Part shown: piece after piece, positions 1 to 5,764 of the stretch
How the letters are laid out: each line of letters opens with the position of its first letter
How positions within the stretch are numbered: position 1 is the stretch's first letter
Source of the DNA: Nitrospinaceae bacterium
GTDB lineage: Bacteria; Nitrospinota; Nitrospinia; Nitrospinales; VA-1
Direction of reading: 5' to 3'
NCBI GenBank assembly: GCA_029261675.1
Contig: JAJDBA010000205.1
Span: 1 to 8,432, forward strand
DNA length: 8,432 nucleotides
Program-made: the position numbers and the translations under genes
Notes under the pieces: generated by a model
What the model was told of the DNA's origin: nothing
Seen by the model: the letters and a program-made list of their open reading frames with translations, nothing else
The model's database searches: none

Positions 1-64
1 GGGAACAAAATTATTCGCCAGAAGCTTTTAGGTGAATTTTGTAGTAAATCGATTCGACATGTTA

Positions 65-98
65 CCTCCCACGTTAGTGGGCAGGCTCTTATTGTTTT
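65..98 (+). terminator. Terminator-like hairpin upstream of the DUF3386 gene
   Basis: CCTCCCAC (65-72) pairs with GTGGG (77-81) and AGG (83-85) around a GTTA loop, with C82 bulged, giving an 8-bp GC-rich stem. A T-rich but interrupted tract follows (CTCTTATTGTTTT, 86-98). It could be the terminator of a gene left of the window, or an attenuator or structured leader for the gene that starts 27 nt after the stem. The imperfect T-tract makes the terminator reading uncertain. Nothing else recognisable was seen in 1-64, and no convincing promoter was found there. Confidence 0.4.
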
Positions 99-104
99 AA
101 GGAG
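99..104 (+). promoter_or_regulatory. Strong Shine-Dalgarno site of the DUF3386 gene
   Basis: AAGGAG lies 7 nt before the ATG at 112 and fixes that start. It is the only strong ribosome binding site in the window; the other complete genes have a weak one or none. The CTCC at 66-69 in the upstream hairpin could in principle pair with GGAG if that hairpin opened, but this is speculation. Confidence 0.8.
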
Positions 105-111
105 ATTTTAG

Positions 112-789
112 ATGGCAACCTATACCAAAGATAAAGATGTAGAAACTACACTGGAAGATGATTCCGAAGCTCGTCAGACAATGCAGGAAGTTTTCTCAAA
201 CACGGCCCGCTGGCCTGTTGGTTTTGGAGGATTCACTGCAGATGTCGTTGCCAATATAAATGGGGAAGAACAGAAGGGTACTGTTACCGTTAAAGGTCCC
301 AAAGATATTGAAATCAGCATTGAAGAAGAAAAGGCGAAAGGTTTTCTGAATGAAAACCTGTCCTCCATTGCCATGCATCGAGGGCCCCGTTCTTTTGAAG
401 AGTCGGATGGTAAATACAAACTGGTTTTCGGCGATGACGGCACACATCCATTAGGTCGCAAACTGGTTATGGGTGGCGATGGCATGAGTTCTTTCTATCG
501 CATTAAGGACGGACGTATTCAACAGATCAATCGTCAAACACCCCGGTTTTCTTTCTCGATCAATATTGAGGAAAGCAAAAAAAATCAGGATGGAAAATTT
601 TTGACAAGAAAATACTCGGTGTTCTATTTCAATCCGGAAACAAAAGGGCTGAAAGATGTTGAAAGTTATACCGATGAATATACACGGGTGGGTGAAGCCG
701 ACCTCCCTGAAATGCGTCGCATCATCAATTGCGAAGAAGGCGCGATCGCTGTTTCTACGATGACTTTGAGCAATCATAAATTGCTGTAA
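112..789 (+). CDS. DUF3386 family protein
   Basis: 225-residue soluble protein with no signal peptide or membrane segment. It matches DUF3386, a family best known from cyanobacteria and plastid-bearing plants, whose function I do not know. Seen directly: an N-terminal block at residues 28-45 (FSNTARWPVGFGGFTADV), which is the family's typical 'W/FP.GF.GFTADV' opening; an MHRGPRSFE block at 88-96; a glycine-rich GGDGMSSFYRIKDGRI stretch near 121-136; and the family's characteristic C-terminus, here STMTLSNHKLL. Length and both ends agree with the family, so the gene looks complete. The first 20 or so residues are acidic and probably a variable extension. The ATG is supported by a strong AAGGAG. 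The gene is monocistronic in this window, flanked by a hairpin and a good terminator. Assignment rests on recalled family sequence; no function is inferred. Confidence 0.85.
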   Translation: MATYTKDKDVETTLEDDSEARQTMQEVFSNTARWPVGFGGFTADVVANINGEEQKGTVTVKGPKDIEISIEEEKAKGFLNENLSSIAMHRGPRSFEESDGKYKLVFGDDGTHPLGRKLVMGGDGMSSFYRIKDGRIQQINRQTPRFSFSINIEESKKNQDGKFLTRKYSVFYFNPETKGLKDVESYTDEYTRVGEADLPEMRRIINCEEGAIAVSTMTLSNHKLL

Positions 790-801
790 TCCGGCACAAT
801 C

Positions 802-838
802 AAAACTCTCCTCCTTTTTTAAGGGGGGGAGTTTTTTT
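802..838 (+). terminator. Rho-independent terminator, convergent genes
   Basis: Bases 802-816 (AAAACTCTCCTCCTT) pair completely with 821-835 (AAGGGGGGGAGTTTT), a 15-bp stem with two G-U wobbles and a TTTT loop, ending in a run of seven T's (832-838). It ends the DUF3386 transcript. The stop codon of the convergent pyrophosphorylase gene (837-839) lies at its edge, so it also sits at the end of that operon. Read on the minus strand, the two wobbles become C-A mismatches, so it should work better for the plus strand but may be bidirectional. Confidence 0.9.
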
Positions 839-1832
839 ATTTGGATGACAGGGAGCAGTCTTTCACATTATTCCCCGAATCAATGGCTACTCCATCACCG
901 ATGATGCTGTTTTGTACGGAGGAATTATTTCCTACGGTGGCACCCGGCCAGAGTATGGAATTTTCCACAACCACACCAGCCCGAACACGGCAACCTTCCC
1001 CCAATACCGCATACGGCCCTACCTGTGCGTCTTGTGATATTTCGCAGTTTTTCCCAATATGAACCGGAGGTACCACAAGCGGGCCTTCGGGATTTCTTGA
1101 AGAAGACGTTTTTAAGGATAACTTTCCATCGAGCGCGTCGGCTTGCGCTTGGATATAGGTTTCACGTGTCCCCATGTCTATCCAGTATCCATTGTGTAGA
1201 AAACCATAAACGGGTAGTTCATCCTGAATCATTCCTGGAAATACATCTTCCGTCGTGCCGCAGAATTCATCTTCTGGGATACGGGAAAAAATATCGGGTT
1301 CCATTATTTGTATTCCCGTGAACATAACCTGAGTGACAGGGTCTGAGTTTTTTATGCTCTTCCCAAGAAAATGAACGATGCGTCCTTCGTCTACTCGTTG
1401 AATGGATTTATACTTTTCTATATCATGATCTTGCCGAACCACGAGGGTTAGTTTTGATTTTTTTTCTTTGTGGAATTTCAGGACATCATTCAAGTTGATA
1501 TCCGCAAAGACATCGCTGTTGATGACCAGAAACGTTTCATCCTGAAAAAAAGATTGTAGTTTTTTGATCCCTCCCGCCGTTCCCAGAATCTTTTCTTCTT
1601 TTGAGTAATGCAGGTTCACTCCGAAATCTTTTCCATCACCAAAATAGTCGATGATTCTTTCCGGTCGATGATGAAGGTTGATAGCGATTTCTTTGATGCC
1701 TTGCGAGCTTAAGAAATGCAGAGTGTGTTCCAGAATAGGGCGGTTGAGAACCGGAAACAAAGGTTTAGGGAGCTCGTTGGTCAGGGGTTTGAGGCGGGTG
1801 CCGAATCCCGCCGCGAGAATCAACGCTTTCAT
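837..1832 (-). CDS. Nucleotidyltransferase (NDP-sugar pyrophosphorylase)
   Basis: 331 residues. The N-terminal GT-A nucleotidyltransferase domain (about 1-230) carries the signature LILAAGFGTRLKPLT (4-18), PKPLFPV (22-28) with the conserved lysine, GTAGGI (84-89), the metal-binding NSD (105-107) and the late motifs EDVFPGMI (195-202) and GYWIDMGTRETY (215-226). The C-terminal part (about 254-325) is a short left-handed beta-helix of hexapeptide repeats (IGKNCEI, VGPYAVLGEG, VRAGVVVENS, IGDGVAI). Enzymes of this build condense an NTP with a sugar 1-phosphate to NDP-sugar plus pyrophosphate in the cytoplasm; the closest group is mannose-1-phosphate guanylyltransferase/GlmU-like. The exact sugar and nucleotide cannot be read from sequence. 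It is the last gene of the operon; its ATG overlaps the mtnA stop by 4 nt (ATGA) and has no Shine-Dalgarno, so translation is probably coupled. Products would feed lipopolysaccharide, capsule or glycan synthesis. Confidence 0.88.
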   Translation of the reverse strand: MKALILAAGFGTRLKPLTNELPKPLFPVLNRPILEHTLHFLSSQGIKEIAINLHHRPERIIDYFGDGKDFGVNLHYSKEEKILGTAGGIKKLQSFFQDETFLVINSDVFADINLNDVLKFHKEKKSKLTLVVRQDHDIEKYKSIQRVDEGRIVHFLGKSIKNSDPVTQVMFTGIQIMEPDIFSRIPEDEFCGTTEDVFPGMIQDELPVYGFLHNGYWIDMGTRETYIQAQADALDGKLSLKTSSSRNPEGPLVVPPVHIGKNCEISQDAQVGPYAVLGEGCRVRAGVVVENSILWPGATVGNNSSVQNSIIGDGVAIDSGNNVKDCSLSSK

Positions 1833-2869
1833 TTTTGGTTGGCGAGTGCTTTCAAAGATTCCGTGAAAGGAGCGCGTGCGATTCCGTTCTCGGTGATGAT
1901 GGCTGTGACTAAATGATTGGGGGTGATGTCGAATGCCGGGTGCGCGGCTTCAACCCCATCAGGCGCGATGCGCTTTTTATTAATAGTCATCACTTCTTCA
2001 GAAGAACGTTCTTCAATAGGAATCTCTTTGCCTGATGCAAGCGAAAGGTCGAGCGTAGAAACAGGAGCGGCGACATAGAAAGGAATATTGTTTTCTTTGG
2101 CGAGTACCGCAACCATATAAGTTCCAATTTTATTAGCAACGTCTCCGTTTGCTGCAATACGGTCGGCGCCAACAACGACCAGGTCAATTTCTTGTTTGTT
2201 CATGAAAAAGCCACACATATTGTCGGTGATCAGTTTTACTGGAATACCGTCTTCTTTTAGTTCCCAAGTGGTCAAACGAGCGCCTTGTAAAAAAGGCCGG
2301 GTTTCGTTTGCCAGGACCCGAATGTTTTTCCCCGCATTCACAGATGCGCGAACAACACCTAATGCCGTGCCAAACCCTGCTGTCGCAAGGGCACCTGCAT
2401 TGCAATGGGTCAGGATGACGTTGCCATCTTCAACAAGGGTTTGGCCGTGTTGTCCCATCGCTTCGTTGGTGGCAATGTCTTCGGTTAAAATAGTAAGAGC
2501 CTCTTCTTTTAATCGGGACTTTAAATCGACTACGGAAAGAGATTTATTTTTATGTGCAACCTCTTTCATGCGCTTGATGGCCCAGGCAAGGTTCACGGCT
2601 GTAGGTCGTGACTGCCCAAGTCGATCGCATTTTTCTTCAAGCTCTTGATAGAAACCTTCAAAGGTAGAGGATTCTATTGAGTCTGCTCCCAAGCTGACTC
2701 CCATAGCGGCTGCAACCCCAATTGCTGGTGCGCCGCGGATGACCATGGTTTTTATAGCATGACCCACTTCTTCGATGGTACGGCAGTCGACGAATTCTTT
2801 TTCTGCGGGCAGTCGCGTTTGATCTATCATGCGTACGACCCCGTCTATATACTCAATGGTTTTGATCAT
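1829..2869 (-). CDS. mtnA: S-methyl-5-thioribose-1-phosphate isomerase
   Basis: 346 residues, full length for MtnA of the eIF2B-alpha/beta/delta-like fold. It interconverts 5-methylthioribose 1-phosphate and 5-methylthioribulose 1-phosphate in the methionine salvage pathway. Visible markers: RGAPAIGVAAA (45-55), the substrate-phosphate loop; THCNAGALATAGFGTALG (154-171) containing the catalytic cysteine C156; GADRIAANGDVANKIGTY (234-251) with the catalytic aspartate D236; and PAFDITP (311-317) near the C-terminus. The ATG start gives the family's usual N-terminus (KTIEYIDG.V.MIDQ..LP). There is no Shine-Dalgarno; the start lies 9 nt after the yggU stop. No other salvage gene (mtnB, C, D, K or mtnN) is in the window, so a full pathway or a shunt that disposes of 5-deoxy sugars cannot be judged here. 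The only uncertainty is the exact physiological substrate. Confidence 0.95.
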   Translation of the reverse strand: MIKTIEYIDGVVRMIDQTRLPAEKEFVDCRTIEEVGHAIKTMVIRGAPAIGVAAAMGVSLGADSIESSTFEGFYQELEEKCDRLGQSRPTAVNLAWAIKRMKEVAHKNKSLSVVDLKSRLKEEALTILTEDIATNEAMGQHGQTLVEDGNVILTHCNAGALATAGFGTALGVVRASVNAGKNIRVLANETRPFLQGARLTTWELKEDGIPVKLITDNMCGFFMNKQEIDLVVVGADRIAANGDVANKIGTYMVAVLAKENNIPFYVAAPVSTLDLSLASGKEIPIEERSSEEVMTINKKRIAPDGVEAAHPAFDITPNHLVTAIITENGIARAPFTESLKALANQK

Positions 2870-2878
2870 AAGGGTGAT

Positions 2879-3178
2879 TTATTGTAAAAGGTTTTTGATT
2901 TTTAATATTTCGTTGAACTGTTTTTGGGTGAAATCTTTCACTTCAATGGTTTTATTTTTGCTGCTGAGCCCATGAACAATGTTGACTTTAGAAGGACTGA
3001 TGTCGAGCCACTTGGCAAAAAAACGCATGCAGGCTTTATTGGCTTCACCATCGACAGGGGGTGAGGTTAAACGTATTTTTAAAGCATCATTGTATATCCC
3101 TGCCACTTCATTTTTCGATGACCGGGGTTGTATTATTGCAGAGAAACGGATTCCATTATCGCAGGGCTTAATCTGCAT
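2879..3178 (-). CDS. yggU: YggU/DUF167 family protein
   Basis: 99 residues, the full size of the small DUF167 (YggU) family. The core is clear: IQPRSSKNEVAGI (16-28), LKIRLTSPPVDGEANKAC (33-50) with the hallmark PPVDGEAN, and the tail SSKNKTIEV (72-80). No catalytic function is established for the family; it is a small alpha/beta protein of unknown biochemical role. The ATG lies inside the end of the DivIVA-domain gene (11-nt overlap) and is preceded only by a weak GGAA, so coupled translation is likely. Its position after yggT and a DivIVA gene matches the widespread yggT-yggU association. Confidence 0.92.
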   Translation of the reverse strand: MQIKPCDNGIRFSAIIQPRSSKNEVAGIYNDALKIRLTSPPVDGEANKACMRFFAKWLDISPSKVNIVHGLSSKNKTIEVKDFTQKQFNEILKIKNLLQ

Positions 3179-3749
3179 TTCCAGAGCCGCCGCTTGATGC
3201 CCCGGCTTTAAATTTATTAAGATGATCGATGGCAGTTGATTTAATATTGGCCATCAAGGTCTTTTTTTGTGCTTTTAACTTTTCCACATCCTGAGTTAAC
3301 AATTCCATTTCTTTTATTGCATCCTGCCTGTGTTGCTCGGCCTGATCTTTCGCGGCGTTGAGTATCTTTTTTGCTTTTTCCTTGAGCATCTCAGGCGTGA
3401 GTTGAGAGAAAGGGTTATCCCCATTTTCAGGAAGAGATTGGGCATTTTTCAATTCTTTTATTAATGTGTCTTTTTCTTCGACTTGCTTTCTTAAATCGGC
3501 AAGCTCTTCCTCTACCTCTGGCGAGATGGTGGAGTTACTTTCTAAAGGTCGGGATTCCAGTTCGTCTTGTATTTCTTTTATCTCATCATCCTTGGCTGCA
3601 ATCAGTTTTTCTTTTTCTTTGATTTCTGCGGTCATGGATTTGAAATCATCAGCGACAAGATGGAGAAAGGTATCTACCTCTTGTTTGTTATAACCACGAA
3701 ACTTATCGTGAAAACATTGCTCCAGTATGTCGAGGTAACTCAAACGCAT
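3168..3749 (-). CDS. divIVA: DivIVA-domain coiled-coil protein
   Basis: 193 residues. The N-terminal DivIVA module is recognisable: LSYLDILEQCFHDKFRGYNK (3-22) and QEVDTFLHLVADDF (23-36), containing the family hallmark FRGYN..EVD.FL. Charged, heptad-like coiled-coil segments follow at about 37-66 and 78-103, then a proline/asparagine-rich break (about 105-120) and a third coiled coil (about 122-180), ending in a glycine/serine-rich tail (183-193). In Gram-positives DivIVA binds curved membrane at poles and septa and organises division or polar growth. Here the role is inferred only as a membrane-associated scaffold. It lies between yggT (6-nt gap) and yggU (11-nt overlap), and the yggT-family neighbour is a conserved partner of divIVA. 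The ATG has no Shine-Dalgarno, but starting here gives a normal DivIVA N-terminus. Confidence 0.88.
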   Translation of the reverse strand: MRLSYLDILEQCFHDKFRGYNKQEVDTFLHLVADDFKSMTAEIKEKEKLIAAKDDEIKEIQDELESRPLESNSTISPEVEEELADLRKQVEEKDTLIKELKNAQSLPENGDNPFSQLTPEMLKEKAKKILNAAKDQAEQHRQDAIKEMELLTQDVEKLKAQKKTLMANIKSTAIDHLNKFKAGASSGGSGNAD

Positions 3750-3755
3750 GGCTGA

Positions 3756-4055
3756 TTACTGTAGTCTTGCCCCAAGTGTGGCGAGGGATTCCACGAGAAA
3801 TCCTTGCAAAAACATAATGGCTAGCAGGACAATGATGGGTGAAAAATCTATTCCAATTCCCGACATAGGTACCAGTTGCCGGATTCGATGTAGAACAGGT
3901 TCTGTTATACTGTATAAGAACTGCACGATAGGATTGTACGGATCTGGATTGACCCAGGACAATAATGCACGAATGATGATGACCCACATATAAAGCTGTA
4001 GGATGACATTTAAAATAGTCGCTGTTGCTTGTAACAAGTTTCCTAGAATAAACAC
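3756..4055 (-). CDS. yggT: YggT family membrane protein
   Basis: 99 residues, first gene of the minus-strand operon. It is a small integral membrane protein of the YggT (YlmG/CCB3) family. Two hydrophobic segments (about 3-33 and 70-95) flank the conserved loop WVNPDPYNPIVQFLYSITEP (34-53) and a positively charged RIRQLVP (57-63). The family is linked to osmotic tolerance in E. coli and to division or cytochrome assembly in Firmicutes, cyanobacteria and chloroplasts; its biochemical role is not settled. The start is GTG at 4055, preceded by no Shine-Dalgarno. It gives MFILGNLL, which resembles N-termini of related proteins. An in-frame TTG six codons later has AGGA just 3 nt before it and is a poorer alternative. 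Confidence 0.9.
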   Translation of the reverse strand: MFILGNLLQATATILNVILQLYMWVIIIRALLSWVNPDPYNPIVQFLYSITEPVLHRIRQLVPMSGIGIDFSPIIVLLAIMFLQGFLVESLATLGARLQ

Positions 4056-4130
4056 GGAATAAACGTTTGGAGTGTGGGTTCTCCCACTTCGGGAGAAAGA
4101 ATACCTTTCTGCCTTCAGGAGGCATTGTTA
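4056..4130 (-). promoter_or_regulatory. Structured 5' leader of the yggT operon
   Basis: The leader between the predicted transcription start (about 4130) and the GTG of yggT is dense with inverted repeats. In minus-strand order: A, 4123-4120 with 4114-4111 (GCCT/AGGC); B, AGAAAG 4110-4105 with CTTTCT 4099-4094, 5-nt loop; C, TTCTCCC 4097-4091 with GGGAGAA 4085-4079, 5-nt loop; D, GTGGG 4087-4083 with CCCAC 4078-4074, 4-nt loop. B and C share 4094-4097, and C and D share 4083-4085, so they cannot all form together. No T-run follows any of them, so transcriptional termination is not evident. I do not recognise it as a known riboswitch class. Confidence 0.45.
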
Positions 4131-4136
4131 TAAACT

Positions 4137-4165
4137 AAAATATCTGAAAACCCCTTTATTGTCAA
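4137..4165 (-). promoter_or_regulatory. Sigma70-type promoter of the yggT operon
   Basis: On the minus strand a perfect -35 TTGACA (4165-4160) is followed by a 17-nt spacer and a -10 TATTTT (4142-4137, 4 of 6 consensus bases). The predicted start is near 4130, about 75 nt before the yggT GTG. All five downstream genes are tightly packed, so this promoter probably drives the whole operon. Its -35 lies inside a terminator-like hairpin of the opposite strand (4148-4185). Confidence 0.7.
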
Positions 4166-4185
4166 TGCGAAGTGGGTTTGTTTTT
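4148..4185 (+). terminator. Terminator-like hairpin upstream of asnS
   Basis: On the plus strand AAACCC (4148-4153) pairs with GGGTTT (4174-4179), and CTT (4154-4156) with AAG (4170-4172), leaving T4173 bulged and a 13-nt loop. GTTTTTG follows (4180-4186). The T-run ends 27 nt before the asnS ATG. No plus-strand gene precedes it, so if real it would be an asnS attenuator or would stop stray transcription. A convincing asnS promoter was not found: TTCAGG (4114-4119), 16 nt, TAAAAT (4136-4141) is the best but has a poor -35. The pairing overlaps the yggT-operon promoter and may be coincidental. Confidence 0.35.
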
Positions 4186-4212
4186 GAGCGATATATCTAA
4201 AGAAAGAGATCG

Positions 4213-5604
4213 ATGAAACGAATAAAAATTATAGAACTACTTAATAGCAAAGAAGAACAGGAAAGCGTTCTGGTAAAAGGTTGGGTGCGCACCCGACGAG
4301 ATTCTAAAGGGGGATTCTCTTTTCTCGAAATCAATGACGGTTCTTGTCTGGGAAATATTCAGGCCATCGTTGATCATTCTCTGAATGAATTCCAGGAATT
4401 GGATAAGCAGATCACGACAGGAAGTTGTGTGGCTATTACCGGCAAGCTCGTGGCCTCGGAAGGCAAGGGGCAGAATATGGAGGTCCAGGCAACGGCTGTA
4501 GAGGTTTATGGTACGGCGGATGCGGAGACCTATCCTTTGCAGAAAAAGCGCCATTCGTTTGAGTATCTACGCGAAATCGCGCACCTTCGTCCGCGCACGA
4601 ATACGTTTGGTGCGGTCATGCGAGTTAGAAGCCGACTGGCCTTTGCTATTCATCAATTTTTCAATGACCGTGGGTTTGTTTATCTGAATACGCCTATTAT
4701 CACTACCAGCGATTGTGAGGGGGCCGGGGAGATGTTTCAGGTCACCACGCTTGACCTTAATAATCCTCCAAAAGTGGAAGGGAAAATTGATTACGCGCAG
4801 GATTTCTTCGGTGAAAAAACTTCTCTCACGGTAAGTGGGCAACTGGAAGGTGAAATTTATGCTCAGGCCCTTTCAGATATTTATACTTTCGGCCCGACCT
4901 TTCGGGCAGAGAATTCCAATACCAGCCGTCACCTTTCCGAATTTTGGATGGTGGAACCGGAAATGGCATTCTATGATCTGGATGACGATATGGATCTCGC
5001 CGAAGAATTTATCAAATATCTTTTTGCCGATGTTCTTGAAAATTGTACGGAAGATATGGAGTTTTTTAATCAGCGTATTGATAAAACCACCCTCGAAACC
5101 CTTCGGCATATTGTGGATAACCAGTTCGAGAGACTGACTTATACCGATGCAATCCACCGTTTGCAAAAATCGAATGAGACCTTCACCTACGCTGTTGAAT
5201 GGGGATGCGCTTTACAGGCAGAGCATGAACGTTATCTCAGTGAAAAGGTGTTTAAGAAACCGATCATTGTTTACAATTATCCGGAAAAGATTAAATCGTT
5301 TTATATGAAGCTGAACGAAGATGGAGAAACAGTTCGGGCGATGGATGTCCTGCTTCCTAAACTCGGTGAGATCATTGGCGGCAGTCAGCGCGAAGAGAAC
5401 TACGATATCTTGTTAAAGCGCCTGAAAGACAGTGGTTTGAATCCTGAAGAATATTGGTGGTACCTCGACCTTAGAAGATTCGGGTCCGCTCCCCATTCCG
5501 GATTCGGGTTAGGATTCGAACGTTTAGTTCAGTTCGTCACGGGCATGGAAAATATCCGCGATGTAATCCCTTTCCCCCGCACACCCAAACACGCCCGTTT
5601 CTAG
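4213..5604 (+). CDS. asnS: Asparaginyl-tRNA synthetase
   Basis: 463 residues, normal length for bacterial class IIb AsnRS, which charges tRNA-Asn with asparagine using ATP in the cytosol. The N-terminal OB-fold anticodon-binding domain (about 18-100) contains VKGWVRTRRDSKGGFSFLEI (21-40), followed by NDGS. Class II motifs are present: motif 1 around RGFVYLNTPIIT (153-164), motif 2 FRAENSNTSRHLSEFWMVEP (230-249), and motif 3 GFGLGFERLVQF (430-441). The AsnRS-type SGQLEGE (208-214) and the closing RDVIPFPRTP (449-458) distinguish it from AspRS. The last residues are KHARF where many bacterial enzymes have GNAEF, a small terminal variation. The ATG is preceded by a weak AAAGAG 4 nt away and gives the usual N-terminus. 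It is divergent from the yggT operon across 157 bp. No T-box element was seen upstream. Confidence 0.97.
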   Translation: MKRIKIIELLNSKEEQESVLVKGWVRTRRDSKGGFSFLEINDGSCLGNIQAIVDHSLNEFQELDKQITTGSCVAITGKLVASEGKGQNMEVQATAVEVYGTADAETYPLQKKRHSFEYLREIAHLRPRTNTFGAVMRVRSRLAFAIHQFFNDRGFVYLNTPIITTSDCEGAGEMFQVTTLDLNNPPKVEGKIDYAQDFFGEKTSLTVSGQLEGEIYAQALSDIYTFGPTFRAENSNTSRHLSEFWMVEPEMAFYDLDDDMDLAEEFIKYLFADVLENCTEDMEFFNQRIDKTTLETLRHIVDNQFERLTYTDAIHRLQKSNETFTYAVEWGCALQAEHERYLSEKVFKKPIIVYNYPEKIKSFYMKLNEDGETVRAMDVLLPKLGEIIGGSQREENYDILLKRLKDSGLNPEEYWWYLDLRRFGSAPHSGFGLGFERLVQFVTGMENIRDVIPFPRTPKHARF

Positions 5605-5620
5605 CCGGCCATGCGGCTGG
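5601..5620 (+). other. Hairpin overlapping the asnS stop codon
   Basis: CTAGCCG (5601-5607) pairs with CGGCTGG (5614-5620) with one G-U wobble and a 6-nt loop, a 7-bp GC-rich stem that includes the asnS stop TAG (5602-5604). It is followed by GTGCGATAGG rather than a T-tract, so it is not a canonical terminator. It may stabilise the 3' end or act as a pause site. Confidence 0.4.
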
Positions 5621-5723
5621 GTGCGATAGGGTCGGTGCCTGTATAGCGAGACACATATCGTTTAGCCTTTTTCTATACTGGGTTTTATTGCAATCTATCC
5701 AGAAGCTTGAGTATATTTGTATC

Positions 5724-5748
5724 GCCAAAAGGGAATAGACCTTTAGGC
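5724..5748. other. Inverted repeat between convergent asnS and kinase genes
   Basis: GCC-A-AAAGG (5724-5732) pairs with CCTTT-A-GGC (5740-5748), 8 pairs with one A-A mismatch and a 7-nt loop. Neither strand has a following T-run. It is the best candidate for ending the minus-strand kinase transcript, 17 nt past its stop, but is weak. The rest of the gap (5621-5723) holds only a spaced 6-bp inverted repeat, GTATAG 5641-5646 and CTATAC 5673-5678; no gene was recognised. Confidence 0.3.
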
Positions 5749-5764
5749 TGCGGGGCATTCCTCG

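Noticed and set aside
2196..2648. 150-codon plus-strand reading frame opposite mtnA
   Set aside because: It is fully antisense to a well-conserved gene, has no recognisable domain and has no ribosome binding site; it is a shadow of mtnA.
3703..4125. A 140-codon minus-strand reading frame starting in the yggT leader and overlapping yggT
   Set aside because: It overlaps the clearly real yggT in another frame, its translation resembles no family I know, and its first part reads through the leader hairpins. A very short leader peptide cannot be excluded, but nothing supports it.
5490..5525. T-arm-like sequence on the minus strand (GTTCGAATCC, from GGATTCGAAC)
   Set aside because: It lies in asnS motif 3 (GFGLGFERL). 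No acceptor, D or anticodon stems surround it, so it is not a tRNA or an attachment site.
5605..5764. Possible small RNA in the asnS/kinase gap (GTATAG and CTATAC pair at 5641-5678)
   Set aside because: The inverted repeat is only 6 bp with a 26-nt loop, and no promoter or terminator frames it. The gap is short enough to be an ordinary convergent spacer.
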